Of a DNA stretch of 64,000 bases, positions 7,707 to 18,417 are shown in pieces. The position numbers and the translations under genes were made by a program. This DNA comes from Thermoflexus hugenholtzii JAD2 (GTDB taxonomy: Bacteria; Chloroflexota; Chloroflexia; Chloroflexales; Roseiflexaceae), in assembly GCA_945881915.1 (NCBI GenBank), contig CAMCVW010000005.1:1-64000 (forward strand), given 5' to 3'. The stretch's first letter is position 1. Every line of letters begins with the position of its first letter. The notes beneath the pieces were generated by a model that made no database searches, had not been told where the DNA came from, and worked only from the letters and a program-made list of their open reading frames with translations.

Positions 7707-8936
7707 CTACCAGCGGACGAGCACCGAACGCGCGCCTCGGAACGATGTATTCGGGAGATATTCCAATTGCTGTCCCGCCACCAACTGTGCCCCGGGCAAC
7801 GCCGCAATCAGCTGCTGCAGCACAATCTGCGCTTCGAGCCGTGCCAGCGGCGCGCCGATACAATAGTGCGCACCGTACCCGAACGAGAGGTGTTCTCGGG
7901 CAGCCGCACGCGCCGGATTATACTCACCTGGCACCGCAAAATGTTCGGCATCGTGATTGGCCGCGCCGATGAGCGCCAGGATATTACTTCCCGCCGGAAT
8001 GTCTTGCCCGCCCAGTGTCACCGCAGCGGTAGTCACACGCCGCATCGCAATGACCGAAGTATCGAGTCGCAGTAGTTCTTCGACAGCTGCCGGAATCAGC
8101 GCCGGGTCAGCTGCCAACGCCTGCCAGCGTGTCGGGGCAGACAAGAGCTGCACAATTGCATTGGTCAAGAATCCCGTCGTCGTCTCGTGCCCTGCCAGCA
8201 ATAGCCCAAAGACGACGCTGGTAATCTCGCCCATCGTGAGCACTGCGTCGTCGCCGTTGCGCAGCCGAATCAAATCGCTGGTGTAGTCGTCTTGTGGCGC
8301 GAGCCGGCGTTTTTCCACAAATGCCACTGCCCGTTGCCAAAAATCCACCATGTCGTGCGCCAGGGCGACCTGCTGCTCATCGGTCGGTTTGCCCCAGGTG
8401 AAGAGCACGCGGCTCTCAGACCCGGCTTTGATGGCCGGCACATCCTCTGCATCCATCCCGATCAGCAGGAATATCACCTCTGCCGGCAAGCCGTATGTCA
8501 GTGCCGCCACGATATCCACCTGCCGTTCCGCAACGGCGATGATATCATGGACGTAGCGCGCGACCAAGGCGCCGATGCGTGGGGCCAGCGTCGCTATGCG
8601 CTGCGGGGTAAAAGCTGCCGCCACCTGCCGGCGCACCCGTGGATGTACCGGTGCATCGGCGTTCAGCAACACCCGCTGCATCGCATACCCGCCCGCACGA
8701 AACACCGCTGCAGTCTCGGTTGTCACCGGCGTGAAGGGATCAGTCGCGTTGCGCGATGCATAGGTCACCGCATCACGCAGGACGCGTTTGATGTCGTCGT
8801 ATCCGGTCAGCACCCAATACCCCAAAGCCGCACTATAAAACACCCGTTGTTCAGCATGTGCCTGCGCATAGAGCGCATACGGGTCAGTCAAATACTCCGC
8901 AGAAAATGGATCAAAGGCATCCAGCGGGCAACGCAT
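7707..8936 (-). CDS. Cytochrome P450
   Basis: A 409-aa soluble bacterial P450 monooxygenase. The I-helix motif LLAGHETTTGFL provides the acid/threonine pair for oxygen activation, ExxR is in VEELLRLD with the partner region downstream, and the heme-thiolate loop reads LSFGYGAHYCIGAPLARLE. There is no membrane anchor. The ATG at 8936 has AAGGATGC upstream and gives the usual length. It lies 14 bp upstream of the GH3 start on the same strand, so the two may form an operon. No ferredoxin or reductase gene is adjacent, so the redox partner is elsewhere. The substrate is unknown. Confidence 0.9.
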   Translation of the reverse strand: MRCPLDAFDPFSAEYLTDPYALYAQAHAEQRVFYSAALGYWVLTGYDDIKRVLRDAVTYASRNATDPFTPVTTETAAVFRAGGYAMQRVLLNADAPVHPRVRRQVAAAFTPQRIATLAPRIGALVARYVHDIIAVAERQVDIVAALTYGLPAEVIFLLIGMDAEDVPAIKAGSESRVLFTWGKPTDEQQVALAHDMVDFWQRAVAFVEKRRLAPQDDYTSDLIRLRNGDDAVLTMGEITSVVFGLLLAGHETTTGFLTNAIVQLLSAPTRWQALAADPALIPAAVEELLRLDTSVIAMRRVTTAAVTLGGQDIPAGSNILALIGAANHDAEHFAVPGEYNPARAAAREHLSFGYGAHYCIGAPLARLEAQIVLQQLIAALPGAQLVAGQQLEYLPNTSFRGARSVLVRW

Positions 8937-9017
8937 ATGCGCATCCTTGTATTGTTTCGCTTCTCCGGTCGGTGGCGCTAGTATAGCATTGCACGTATCG
9001 GGGTGAAAGAGGTTTGC

Positions 9018-12000
9018 GTGACCATCACAAACGAACGGTTCGAAGTCTTGCGCGATGCAAACGGCACCATTCCCGTCAGCGCAACCGATATCGCCCAATA
9101 CCAGCGTTCGCATCGCTGTGCGCGTGCGCTGCGGCTCCGTCTGTTTGCCCAAACCGCCGGCGAACAAACCCTCCACGCCCGTCTGCGCCGCCTCGGCATT
9201 GCGGTCGAACATCCCAGTCCCTACCCACTGGCGGCTGGCCGCGCCTACGAGGCGCATATCAATGCCGTCCTCAGCGCACAGCACCCCACTCTGGCAGCCA
9301 CCGACGAAGCACCGCTCGACGGCACCGCAGTGCTCAATGCATTGACAACACTCACTCCCGGCAGCAGCATCTTGCTGCTCCAACCCGCACTCCACGCCAC
9401 GGTCGATCCATGGCTCCTCACCGGCCGACCCGACCTCATGCTCCTCAGTCGGTCTCCCAATGGCGCTCTGACTATTCGCATTGCAGATATCAAATCCGCC
9501 CGTGCCGCTTCCTACGACCATCACATCCAAGTCGGGTTATACGAACGCATCTGTCGTGAATTATTCGCCGATACCCCAGCGCTCACCATGCACACCGCGG
9601 TCCTCTACCAGCCCCCACTCATCCCTGCCTGCGACGCACGCGAACGCGCGCTGTACGAGCAAGATGCCACTCGCGCGCACACCTGGTTCGGAATCGACAC
9701 CGCCTGGTGTGCCGTGCCCCCCAATCCCGATCAGCTCCGCAGCGATATCGCCCGCATCACCGCCCAACTCCCGCATGCCGATGCCTACGCGGCCTGCAAT
9801 ACCCCGTTCGAAGAACTCTCCTACGCTCTTTCGCCAGCCTGCAGCAGTTGTCCATACATGCAACTGTGTCTGCTGCGCGCCCACGAACAAGCCGATATTG
9901 CCCTCATTCCTGGCCTCGATCGCGAGCAGCGCACTGCCTTCCGCCAGCACGGCATCCGCACCGTCCCGCAACTCGCTGGAATGGCAACGGTCAGCCCCGA
10001 GCGCACACTCGTGCCCGTCCAGGCCATCAGCCCAGCCGTCATCTCTGATCAGACCATCGGACCAGACCTCGAAGAGTGGATTGCCCGCGCCCAGCGCCAA
10101 CGCAGCTCCGGCGTTGCCACGGCAGCATTCCTCCCTACCGCCTTCGTCGCCACGTTGCCGCGCATCACGTCACACACCAACCCAAACGTCTGCGTCCTCA
10201 CCATTGAGCCCCACAGCGACGGCGGCAGTGGGCTTTTGTGGTGCATCGCCCTGCGCATCCAACGGCATGACGCAGGTGTCGCCGCGGCGACCCACAGCCA
10301 TGTCGATCTGCTCGATGCGCCACCGACGTTGACCAGTGAAGGGCATCTCATCCAACGCCTCTGCCAGGCGTTGACGCAACAGTTGAGCAGCGATACCTTG
10401 CCTCCCATCCACTGTATCGTCTACGCACAGGCGCATTGGGATATGTTGTGTGCCGCCATTAATCGCCATCTCGACCGTTCGGTCGCAGTACGTACCTGGG
10501 CCGATGTGCTCATGCAACCGCGTACTGCCCAGGTCCCCATCTGCACGGTCGTCAGTACCGAACTCGACGCACACAACGCCGCCAATCTGCCCGTCACCAA
10601 TCTCCCCATTGCGGCGCGCCAATATGCGTTCGAATGGGCGACCAGCGATGACTTCCCGAAGCTCTTTCATACCGGATTGTTCGATACCTTCGGCCCGCGC
10701 ATCGGTACAACGCCTGCGCTCCAAATCCGCGCGCGCTACCACGACAGTATTCCGTCCGAGTACTCCGCTGCCGCATGGGAACTCCTCCCGCCCCCCAGTG
10801 ACGGGCAGGATGTCTATGCGCCTTTTCGCGTGGTCACGCTGCCGCTGTTACGGCGTTTCGTCGCGCATCGGCTCGCCGCAGTGACGCATCTGGCTAGCAA
10901 AGCCTGTCGTTGGACCAATCCCGCAATCATTCCAGCCCCCCCGACCGAATGCGGCAATCAGCCGACCTTCATCGCTGCCCTCAGTGACAGTCTGGTGCTC
11001 GAGCGCGCCGCGGTCCAATCAGAGTGGTATCGTATGCATCTGCCCCACCCGGCAGCGCGCGTGCGCAGTGGCACGACACTCATCGCCACCTACACTGACG
11101 CGCTCCAACCCCCTGCCATGGCCGACCGCATCGCCGCTTACAAGGGTGCTGCAGGTGCCCGCATTCCCAATCTCACCACCTGTACCTTCACTTTCGGCGT
11201 CACAACGGACGGTATGCTGCCGCCTTTGGCCACGCAACGCGCATTGTCCAGTCTGCTGGCTGTCGGCGCTGAGGTCATTTTGGCTGCTATGCTAGCAGAC
11301 CCGCTTACTCCTCAGCATCCCCATGCACTGGCACGTACCGGGATGCGCGGTCGTGTCAGTGCGGTCACCATCGAGGCCGACGGCGGTGCCACGCTCACAT
11401 TCCAACCCACCTACAGCCAACATCGGTCCCCCTACAGCGCCCGCGGCGACACCTTCTTCCCCCAAGAAGGCGTTTCATATACCATCGACGCGAGTCCCGA
11501 TAATCTGCCTAGTATCTACACCGACCAGGCGGTCCAACGCCTGGCCGCAGACCCCACTGCCAATACCCTCGCCCAGCTCTTGGCACAGCCAGCAAATCCC
11601 CGAGCAACCGGCTTGACCGCAGGGATTCATTCGTATGTCGCCGCATGTGCCACTACGGACGTGGTCCGCTTCGGCCCCGATGCCCACGCCTATGTGGGCA
11701 ATCACGCCGATACCCCGTTGCTCCTCGTCCAAGGACCGCCCGGCACCGGCAAAACCTTCACCACCGCCCACGCCATCCTGGCCCGCATCAGCGCTGCTGC
11801 TGCCCGCCAGCAACCCTTGCATATCGCCGTCACCGCCCAAACCCACGCCGCCGTCGATGCCCTCATCGGCGCGCTCTCCGACGTCATCGGAACGCTCCTC
11901 ATGGCCCACCATCCCGCCCAAGTGGCACTCGCCCAGCTCCGCCTGGTGCGTTACCGCGGCAACGCCCATACTCCCGCTCTGGCACAGGTCATCGGCATGC

Positions 12001-13064
12001 ACGACAAAGCCCAGACGCTCCGTGCCATCGCCAGCAGCCCGTGGTGCATCGTCGCCGCCACCCCTACCCCGTTGTCGACGCTGCTCGCGCCGCACCAACC
12101 CTGGTGTGACCTGCTCTTCCTCGACGAATCCTCGCAGCTCGCCCTGCCCCTCGCCTTGGCTGCTGCCACCGTCGTCCAGCCCAATGGGTCGATTGTCGTC
12201 ATCGGCGATCCACGCCAAATGCCCGCGATTGTCACGCACGCGTGGGACGCCGAACCGCACCGCCAGTTCACCACCTTCCCCGTCCACCAATCCCTCTACG
12301 ACTACATCGAGGCAAACCCGCCTGCCGGCCAGCCCGTGCCCGTCGTGCGCTTGTCCGAGTCACGGCGCGTGCCCGCAGCCGTCGCAGATTTTCTGCAATC
12401 CGTCATCTACCACCGTGACGGCATCACCTACCACTCCGCCGTCACGGCCCGGATTCCCTCGATTCTGACCTTCGATCCGCTCCTGCAGGCCATCCTCGAC
12501 CCCGCCGCCACCATGGTCCTCATCACCCACGACGAAGACCGCAGCCACACCCGCAATCCATTCGAGGTCGCCCTCGTCGTCCACATCCTCAGCCAGCTCA
12601 TCCCAAAAGGCTATGACGGCTACACCGGTTACGGCGTCGTTGTGCCCCATCGGATGCAACGCGCCGCCATCAGTGACGCCCTGCGGCCCATCGTGCCGAC
12701 CCCGTCTGCGTCCATCTTGCCGGCCAGTAGCGCCCTCCCCGGAATCGATACGGTCGAGCGCTTCCAAGGCAGCCAGCGCCAAATCATGCTGGTCAGCGCC
12801 ACCGAGTCGCATCCGGCCACCCTGGCCCGCAACGAAGCCTTCCTCTACGACATGCGCCGCCTCAACGTGGCCCTCTCGCGCGCCCAACGCAAAGTCATCG
12901 TCATCGCCAGCCACACCGTCTTTGCCCACAGCCCTCAAACCCCCATCATCCAGCAACAACCGCCCATCTGGCAGGACTACGCCCGCTGGTGCAATGAACC
13001 CGTCTACGATGGCGTCTATAACGGCGTCGGAGTCCACGTCTCTATCCATCGTTCATCGTCATGA
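9018..13064 (+). CDS. RecB/Cas4-like nuclease fused to a DNA2/Upf1-type SF1 helicase
   Basis: A protein of about 1,348 aa. The N-terminal third resembles a RecB-family (TM0106-type) nuclease: a cysteine in SHRCARAL, the PD-(D/E)xK core in TGRPDLMLL and IRIADIKSAR, and a cysteine trio in CSSCPYMQLC, together fitting a Fe-S-cluster nuclease. A helix-hairpin-like stretch follows (GLDREQRTAFRQHGI), then a poorly recognisable middle region. The C-terminal third is an SF1B helicase: Walker A QGPPGTGKTFTTA, motif Ia TAQTHAAVDAL, Walker B LLFLDESSQ, motif III GDPRQMPA, motif V VERFQGSQRQ and motif VI RRLNVALSRAQRKV. It probably works in DNA repair or recombination, or in nucleic-acid defence. The GTG at 9018 has GAGG upstream; GTG 9003 is also possible. 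The gene stands alone. Confidence 0.83.
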   Translation: MTITNERFEVLRDANGTIPVSATDIAQYQRSHRCARALRLRLFAQTAGEQTLHARLRRLGIAVEHPSPYPLAAGRAYEAHINAVLSAQHPTLAATDEAPLDGTAVLNALTTLTPGSSILLLQPALHATVDPWLLTGRPDLMLLSRSPNGALTIRIADIKSARAASYDHHIQVGLYERICRELFADTPALTMHTAVLYQPPLIPACDARERALYEQDATRAHTWFGIDTAWCAVPPNPDQLRSDIARITAQLPHADAYAACNTPFEELSYALSPACSSCPYMQLCLLRAHEQADIALIPGLDREQRTAFRQHGIRTVPQLAGMATVSPERTLVPVQAISPAVISDQTIGPDLEEWIARAQRQRSSGVATAAFLPTAFVATLPRITSHTNPNVCVLTIEPHSDGGSGLLWCIALRIQRHDAGVAAATHSHVDLLDAPPTLTSEGHLIQRLCQALTQQLSSDTLPPIHCIVYAQAHWDMLCAAINRHLDRSVAVRTWADVLMQPRTAQVPICTVVSTELDAHNAANLPVTNLPIAARQYAFEWATSDDFPKLFHTGLFDTFGPRIGTTPALQIRARYHDSIPSEYSAAAWELLPPPSDGQDVYAPFRVVTLPLLRRFVAHRLAAVTHLASKACRWTNPAIIPAPPTECGNQPTFIAALSDSLVLERAAVQSEWYRMHLPHPAARVRSGTTLIATYTDALQPPAMADRIAAYKGAAGARIPNLTTCTFTFGVTTDGMLPPLATQRALSSLLAVGAEVILAAMLADPLTPQHPHALARTGMRGRVSAVTIEADGGATLTFQPTYSQHRSPYSARGDTFFPQEGVSYTIDASPDNLPSIYTDQAVQRLAADPTANTLAQLLAQPANPRATGLTAGIHSYVAACATTDVVRFGPDAHAYVGNHADTPLLLVQGPPGTGKTFTTAHAILARISAAAARQQPLHIAVTAQTHAAVDALIGALSDVIGTLLMAHHPAQVALAQLRLVRYRGNAHTPALAQVIGMHDKAQTLRAIASSPWCIVAATPTPLSTLLAPHQPWCDLLFLDESSQLALPLALAAATVVQPNGSIVVIGDPRQMPAIVTHAWDAEPHRQFTTFPVHQSLYDYIEANPPAGQPVPVVRLSESRRVPAAVADFLQSVIYHRDGITYHSAVTARIPSILTFDPLLQAILDPAATMVLITHDEDRSHTRNPFEVALVVHILSQLIPKGYDGYTGYGVVVPHRMQRAAISDALRPIVPTPSASILPASSALPGIDTVERFQGSQRQIMLVSATESHPATLARNEAFLYDMRRLNVALSRAQRKVIVIASHTVFAHSPQTPIIQQQPPIWQDYARWCNEPVYDGVYNGVGVHVSIHRSSS

Positions 13065-13069
13065 GAAAA

Positions 13070-13099
13070 CCGCCCCGTGCGTCTGCACGGAGCGGCTCT
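13070..13099 (-). terminator. Probable rho-independent terminator (minus strand)
   Basis: The 11-bp stem 13070-13080/13085-13095 (one mismatch) has a 4-nt loop and is followed on the minus strand by TTTTC. It backs up the hairpin at 13210-13236 behind the MacB operon. Confidence 0.6.
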
Positions 13100-13209
13100 C
13101 GGCGACATGTGTTCCACCGCAACGTACCACGCGCCCTGGCTGGGCAGGCAGTTCCCGTGCGCGGCGTCACCGCAACATGCATGGCGATTCAGGGATTTTT
13201 CGCACGACA

Positions 13210-13236
13210 AAACCGCAGGGCTGCACCCTGCGGTTT
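13210..13236 (-). terminator. Terminator between the helicase gene and the MacB operon
   Basis: A perfect 11-bp stem (AAACCGCAGGG with CCCTGCGGTTT) has a 5-nt loop, followed by TTTT in the minus reading. It lies 22 bp past the stop of the minus-strand permease and could also act weakly in the plus direction for the convergent helicase gene. Confidence 0.72.
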
Positions 13237-13258
13237 GTGATCCGTACCGGTCTCTGTG

Positions 13259-14554
13259 CTATTCGTGTCGCAATGCCTGGATGGGGTTCAGTTGGGCTGC
13301 GTTCCGTGCTGGCCAAATCCCAAAGAACAATCCGGTTGCGAGTGACACCGTGAGCGAGATGACCACTGATGAGAGGGTCACGGGTGCCTCGAAAATCTTG
13401 GTGATCGTCAAAATAATCGGCAAAATACTGCCGACCACCACCCCGGTAATACCACCCAACATGCTGAGCACCATCGCCTCGATCATGAACTGCAACAAGA
13501 TATCATTGCTTTGTGCACCCACAGCCCGCCGCAAGCCGATTTCTCGCGTCCGTTCGGTCACACTCACGAGCATGATATTCATGATGCCGATACCGCCTAC
13601 CAACAACGAGATGCCGGCAACCGCCGCCAAAAACGTCGTCAGCAGCGACGTCACCTGCGTCAACGACGTCAGGAACGACGCTTGATTCAGCACTTGGAAG
13701 TCGTCGTCCGTTCCATCCGCATTGAGTTTGCGGGCATCCCGTAATGCCATCTTGAGGCGTTCTTCTACAAACGGAATATCATCCGTATTTTTGACCGCCA
13801 CGGTAACATTGCTCACGCGCAACTCACCGCTACTCGAGCGACCCGCAAACAAGCGTGACTGTGCCAACGTAATCGGCACCAACGCCTGATCGTCTACCGA
13901 TCCAAACGGATTGCCGCCCTTTGCCTCCAGGACGCCGATGACCCGCAAGTTCATGCTGTTGATACGAATCGATTCGCCCACTGCCTCACCACTGCCAAAC
14001 AAGAATGTCTTCAGGTTTGATCCCAATACCACCACCTGCGAGGCACTCTGGACGTTTCCTTCGGTAAAGAACGACCCCGACGCCATCACGATGGTATTGA
14101 CACCTTGGTACTCTGCCGTCGTGCCCAGCACCTGACCGGATTTCTCAGCAGCAGCAGCCGACAAGGTCGCTTGGTTGGTGAAGTTCGGCACCGGACCGTC
14201 AATCGGCAACTTCAACACCTGAATGGTTTTCACATCAGTCATCGTCAACGGCTGTACCCCAATCTGCCCTGGGGGGCCACCACGATTGGGTCTGCCGGGC
14301 AGAATCGTCAAGTTATTTGTGCCAAGTGACGAAAACTGGTTCGTAATCGCATTACTCGCACCGTTCCCCAATGTCATCAATGACACCACTGATGCAACAC
14401 CGATAATCACGCCCAGCATCGTCAAGAATGTCCGCAGCTTGTTCGCCATCAGACTGTCCATCGACACTCTGAGCAATTCCCGGTACTCCAATCCACTACT
14501 CTTCGATTCGGTGACCGGGAGCAGGATTTGTCGCTTGTTGTTAGTTGTTGTCAT
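13259..14554 (-). CDS. MacB-type ABC transporter permease
   Basis: A 431-aa membrane permease of the MacB/FtsX superfamily. One N-terminal helix (about 38-60, [20 protein letters not shown]) is followed by a large extracytoplasmic MacB_PCD domain (about 65-290) and three C-terminal helices (about 310-425) with the conserved [16 protein letters not shown] cytoplasmic loop. The ATG at 14554 has GAGGCAC upstream and overlaps the end of the ATPase gene by 14 bp, so the two are translationally coupled. With its neighbours it forms a tripartite-type exporter or mechanotransducer for peptides, lipids or antibiotics; the cargo is unknown. Confidence 0.9.
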   Translation of the reverse strand: MTTTNNKRQILLPVTESKSSGLEYRELLRVSMDSLMANKLRTFLTMLGVIIGVASVVSLMTLGNGASNAITNQFSSLGTNNLTILPGRPNRGGPPGQIGVQPLTMTDVKTIQVLKLPIDGPVPNFTNQATLSAAAAEKSGQVLGTTAEYQGVNTIVMASGSFFTEGNVQSASQVVVLGSNLKTFLFGSGEAVGESIRINSMNLRVIGVLEAKGGNPFGSVDDQALVPITLAQSRLFAGRSSSGELRVSNVTVAVKNTDDIPFVEERLKMALRDARKLNADGTDDDFQVLNQASFLTSLTQVTSLLTTFLAAVAGISLLVGGIGIMNIMLVSVTERTREIGLRRAVGAQSNDILLQFMIEAMVLSMLGGITGVVVGSILPIILTITKIFEAPVTLSSVVISLTVSLATGLFFGIWPARNAAQLNPIQALRHE

Positions 14555-15248
14555 GATGTGCCTCGTTCTTGCGGTCATGCAACACGACACCGTCACGAAT
14601 CGTGACAATGCGGTCTGCATAGGCAGCGATGTCTGCCTCGTGGGTCACGATAATAATCGTCAAGCCCTGTTCACGGTTGAGTTGTTGCAGGGTCAGCATG
14701 ATTTCTTCGCTGGTTGTACTGTCTAGCGCGCCCGTCGGTTCGTCCGCCAGGATGACCGATGGACTCCCCGCCAATGCACGAGCTATTGCAACGCGTTGTT
14801 GCTGGCCACCCGACAGCTCATTGGGACGGTGGTCCAGGCGGTTGCCCATGCCCACCAAATCGAGTGCCACCGTTGCCCGTCGCTTGCGCTCCGTGGCAGG
14901 GATGCCTCGATAGACCATCGGCATCTCGACATTGGCCAATGCCGTTTGCCGTGGCAGCAACATGTATTGCTGGAACACAAAGCCTAATTTCTTTGCCCGC
15001 ACCGTCGACAATTCGTTGTCATTCAAACTGGCGACCTCAATCCCGTCGAGCGAATACCGCCCCGCGGTCGGCGTGTCCAAGCACCCAATCATATTCATTA
15101 GGGTGCTCTTGCCACTGCCGCTCGGTCCCATGATAGCCACGAATTCGCCCGATTGGATCTCGACATTCACCCCACGCAACGCGTGGACCTCGAACTCACC
15201 CATGGTATAGACTTTTGTCATACCTTCGATGGTAATCATCGCTGTCAT
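14541..15248 (-). CDS. MacB/LolD-type ABC transporter ATPase
   Basis: A 235-aa ATP-binding subunit. It has Walker [10 protein letters not shown], the Q-loop in [13 protein letters not shown], the signature [15 protein letters not shown], Walker [13 protein letters not shown] and the H-loop in IIVTHE. This is the LolD/MacB ATPase group that drives FtsX-fold permeases. AAGGAAAC lies upstream of the ATG at 15248. The gene sits between the adaptor and permease genes in one minus-strand operon. Confidence 0.93.
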   Translation of the reverse strand: MTAMITIEGMTKVYTMGEFEVHALRGVNVEIQSGEFVAIMGPSGSGKSTLMNMIGCLDTPTAGRYSLDGIEVASLNDNELSTVRAKKLGFVFQQYMLLPRQTALANVEMPMVYRGIPATERKRRATVALDLVGMGNRLDHRPNELSGGQQQRVAIARALAGSPSVILADEPTGALDSTTSEEIMLTLQQLNREQGLTIIIVTHEADIAAYADRIVTIRDGVVLHDRKNEAHHDNN

Positions 15249-15259
15249 GGATGTTTCCT

Positions 15260-16915
15260 TTACGGTCGGCCGAAGCCAGTAGGAACGGCGGAACGTGACG
15301 TTGGTGTGGAGACAATCTCTTGTCCTTCGGTCAGTCCGGTCAACACTTCGGTCTGCACGCCATCACTCAGACCAATCGTGATATCGATTTCTTTGGTCGT
15401 CCCATCCGGGTTGTATACCTGTACGACGCGTCCCGTCCCCTTCGGCAAAATCGCCGAATTAGGGATCAACAAGACGTTGTCACGTTTTGCGGTGACCATG
15501 TCGACCGTTGCGGTCATACCGATGAGCACCCGTGGGTCGTCATCCGTAAAGTCCACCCGGGCATTGTAGGTCACCACGCCGCTGCTGCTCTGGGCTGCTG
15601 GTGCAATGCTCGAGACCGTGCCCACACTCTTCCAATCCGCAATCGCATCCACCAAAATCGATGCGTCCTGGTTCAACTGCACATTCACAATGTCCGTTTC
15701 GCCCAACTTCAAGTCGATGTGCAACGGCGTGCGATCGATGATACCGATGCTCGTCCCAGTCGATGCTTGTCCTGCGACCGCATTGACCGAACTGATGTAG
15801 CCATTGTACGGCGCAATAATTTTGCCGTTTTCGACCTTCAACAAGGCTTGGTTATAGCTTGCCTCTGCTTGCGCCACCGCCGCCTGCTGCATCAAAATAT
15901 CGGTCTGCGTGCCGGGTTCGACGATTTTGTCGAGGCTGGCTCGCGCCTGCTCCATCGATGCTTTGTTCTGCAGCACCGTTGCTTCGGCTGCAGCAATGTC
16001 ACTGGCAGTCGGCTTCTTGAGGGTAGCGAGCTGGAGCTCTGCATCCTTGACGGTGGCTTCAGCCTGACTCACATTGGCGATTTCGGCTGCTTTTGCATTG
16101 TCCAGTGTCACCTGTGCCGACGTCACGTTCTGTTCTGCCGTGTGCAAATTTGATTCCGCTACGATGTATGCATCGCGGTAGTTATTCTTCGACACATCGC
16201 TAATCGTTCCCCGAGCGCCATTGGGATCGCGGTCATTTGCGATCACATACTCCCAGTTATATCGTGCTACGTTGAACTTCGACTGCGCCTGCACCAGGCT
16301 TTCGCTGGCCTTGGTAACATCGATTTCAGCTTTGCTCTTAGTCGCCGAGGAACTGTCCCGAGTCGTCTGCATATTGGTGCGCGCCTGCTCGACTTTGAGT
16401 TGTTGTGTCGATAACTTATCAGCGGACGGCGATTGCAGTGCATCCAAACGCTCTTGCGCACTGCTCAACTGTGCTTCTGCACTCGTGACTGCAGCCTGCG
16501 CCGACGTCAAATCGCTCGTGCGTCCTGCTCCGCTGGTCAACTGCGCAAGCTTGGCCTGTGCGCTGTCCAGCGATGCTTTTGCCGAATCGAGCGAATACTG
16601 CAAATCGCGACCATCAAGGGTCGCCAGAATTTGCCCCTTGGCGACTTTTTCCCCTTCAGCGACGAGCACGTCCTTGATCACACCACTGCTCTGGAATGCC
16701 AAACTGACGGCACTTTTGGCAGCGATGTTGCTGCTACCAGATATTGTCGTTACCAGATTCCCTTTGACTACCGCGATGGTGTTCGTCTTTTTCGTAGCGG
16801 CACTGTTTGCACTCCCACGGTATGCCAGGTACCCACCACCAAGTATTGCAACAGCGATAACGCCGATGACCCAGGGTTTGCGCAAAAATCCTAACCGGGA
16901 TGCTGTCGTAGTCAT
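15260..16915 (-). CDS. HlyD/MacA-type membrane-fusion adaptor protein
   Basis: A 551-aa adaptor with an N-terminal membrane anchor (about 13-33), split lipoyl/barrel-sandwich halves at about 50-115 and 370-400, a very long Ala/Gln/Lys-rich coiled coil between them (about 115-365), and a beta-barrel/membrane-proximal end (about 400-550). The coiled coil is longer than in typical MacA. It probably links the MacB-type permease to the cell envelope. GAGGAGAT precedes the ATG at 16915. It is the first gene of the operon and diverges from the histidine kinase, which suggests control by that two-component system. Confidence 0.88.
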   Translation of the reverse strand: MTTTASRLGFLRKPWVIGVIAVAILGGGYLAYRGSANSAATKKTNTIAVVKGNLVTTISGSSNIAAKSAVSLAFQSSGVIKDVLVAEGEKVAKGQILATLDGRDLQYSLDSAKASLDSAQAKLAQLTSGAGRTSDLTSAQAAVTSAEAQLSSAQERLDALQSPSADKLSTQQLKVEQARTNMQTTRDSSSATKSKAEIDVTKASESLVQAQSKFNVARYNWEYVIANDRDPNGARGTISDVSKNNYRDAYIVAESNLHTAEQNVTSAQVTLDNAKAAEIANVSQAEATVKDAELQLATLKKPTASDIAAAEATVLQNKASMEQARASLDKIVEPGTQTDILMQQAAVAQAEASYNQALLKVENGKIIAPYNGYISSVNAVAGQASTGTSIGIIDRTPLHIDLKLGETDIVNVQLNQDASILVDAIADWKSVGTVSSIAPAAQSSSGVVTYNARVDFTDDDPRVLIGMTATVDMVTAKRDNVLLIPNSAILPKGTGRVVQVYNPDGTTKEIDITIGLSDGVQTEVLTGLTEGQEIVSTPTSRSAVPTGFGRP

Positions 16916-17031
16916 ACCATCTCCTCTAATCAATAACTATCTCTACTATACCTACTGTGGATGAGGAATTGCTCATACGTACGTCTTTGTACAATCACTC
17001 AAATGGGTGATTCTCGACGAATACTGCACTC

Positions 17032-17037
17032 TATAAT
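17032..17037 (+). promoter_or_regulatory. -10 element (TATAAT) of a probably leaderless histidine-kinase transcript
   Basis: A consensus TATAAT ends seven bases before the ATG of the kinase at 17044. Transcription would then start at or next to the start codon, and there is no ribosome-binding site in the short interval. No convincing -35 hexamer is present. Confidence 0.55.
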
Positions 17038-17043
17038 GAACGC

Positions 17044-18417
17044 ATGGATACAATCTTTTCGCTCGACCGACTCAAATCAGCCCGTTGGTTCGAACGCCAT
17101 CACCTGATATGGCGTGTCATTTTCATCATGGCACTGCCAGCTACTGTGAGTTTTATGACCATGGTGGTGCTGCGTCTGGTCTACGGCGATCTCCCATCAG
17201 CTCCACCCGGTCGTTTTGCCGGTACAGCAGGCTGGTTTTTGCCGGCAGTACCGGTGCTCGCGATTTGCATCGTTACCTATGCGTTCATACGTATGGGCAA
17301 GGCAAATGTATCTGCGCTCATCCTGCTGATTTTTTGGACAGTCTCGATAACTGGAGTTGTGGTCCGTTTCGGGGCACATACCAACTTTCCGGCCTTATTG
17401 ATTTTGCCCATCGGTGCAGCCAGTTTGCTCTTTCATCGGCGCATCACGATGTTGTTGACGGCCCTGTCGAGCCTCATCGTCGGCATTGCCGCCTGGTTCG
17501 AACTCCAGCGCCCCGACATCGTGTTTTATGACGTGCTCAACCGCCAGCTCATCACCGATGTCGCCCAAATACGCACGATGACCTATACCGCAGTCGGCTT
17601 CTGGGTGGGAATTTATACCGCAGTTGCCTTCATCATGGCGCTCCTGGCGAGTTCCCTCCATACCTCGATCCGCCAGAGTGCCGCACATGCCGCAGCCCTC
17701 GAGGAACTCAAATCCGAGCTCGAAGCACGCGTCACGCAGCAGACCGCAAGCCTACTCTCCGGCGAACGCGACAAAGCCATGCTCGCCGAACGCACCCGCC
17801 TCGCCCGCGAGATCCACGACACGCTCGCCCAGGGGTTGACCGGCATTATTGTTCAGCTCGGTGCCGCGGAGCAAGCGCAACGGGCAAACCACCCGGACAG
17901 TGCTGAACACCTCACCCTCGCCGCCAAAATGGCCCGCGAATCCCTCGCCGAAGCACGCCGCTCGGTCTGGAATCTGCGCGCCGAAGCCCTCACCCGTGGT
18001 GACCTGCGCGACGCACTCGAATCCCTCGTCTCCCGCTTTCAGCATTCTCATATCCATGCGTCGTATCGCTTCGTCGGTGCGTGGCATCGCATCCCCGTTG
18101 ATGTCGAGTCTGCACTCCTGCGCGTCGCCCAAGAAGCACTCGCCAATGCTGTACGACATTCCGGTGGTGACACCGTGAGCATCGTCCTCGGCCTCCAAGA
18201 CACGGTCCTCACCCTCGAGATACGTGACACCGGCAGCGGTTTTGGCCCCGTTGCATGCACGAACCCATCCGGGTCACCCACCTTCGGCATCCTTGGGATG
18301 CGCGAACGCATTGCTGCACTCCACGGCACACTCACCCTGTTCGACGATCACGGCGCCGTTGTGCACGTGTACATCGATCTGCCGACGCTCGAGCCGACCG
18401 TCGTGGAGGAGTCATGA
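17044..18417 (+). CDS. NarL-type sensor histidine kinase with membrane sensor region
   Basis: A 457-aa kinase. Residues about 20-210 hold roughly six hydrophobic helices without a recognisable extracytoplasmic domain. A short coiled coil (about 215-250) leads to the HisKA_3 dimerisation domain with the phospho-histidine in RLAREIHDTLAQGLTG, then a HATPase with ALLRVAQEALANAVRHS and RDTGSGFG. Such kinases sense membrane or envelope state. The stop overlaps the start of the response regulator (ATGA). It is divergent from the MacAB-like operon, so envelope-stress-induced export is a reasonable guess. Confidence 0.9.
   Translation: MDTIFSLDRLKSARWFERHHLIWRVIFIMALPATVSFMTMVVLRLVYGDLPSAPPGRFAGTAGWFLPAVPVLAICIVTYAFIRMGKANVSALILLIFWTVSITGVVVRFGAHTNFPALLILPIGAASLLFHRRITMLLTALSSLIVGIAAWFELQRPDIVFYDVLNRQLITDVAQIRTMTYTAVGFWVGIYTAVAFIMALLASSLHTSIRQSAAHAAALEELKSELEARVTQQTASLLSGERDKAMLAERTRLAREIHDTLAQGLTGIIVQLGAAEQAQRANHPDSAEHLTLAAKMARESLAEARRSVWNLRAEALTRGDLRDALESLVSRFQHSHIHASYRFVGAWHRIPVDVESALLRVAQEALANAVRHSGGDTVSIVLGLQDTVLTLEIRDTGSGFGPVACTNPSGSPTFGILGMRERIAALHGTLTLFDDHGAVVHVYIDLPTLEPTVVEES

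Noticed and set aside
12360-13049. 229-aa minus-strand frame inside the helicase gene
   Set aside because: Antisense to conserved helicase motifs; long only because of GC-rich codon bias.
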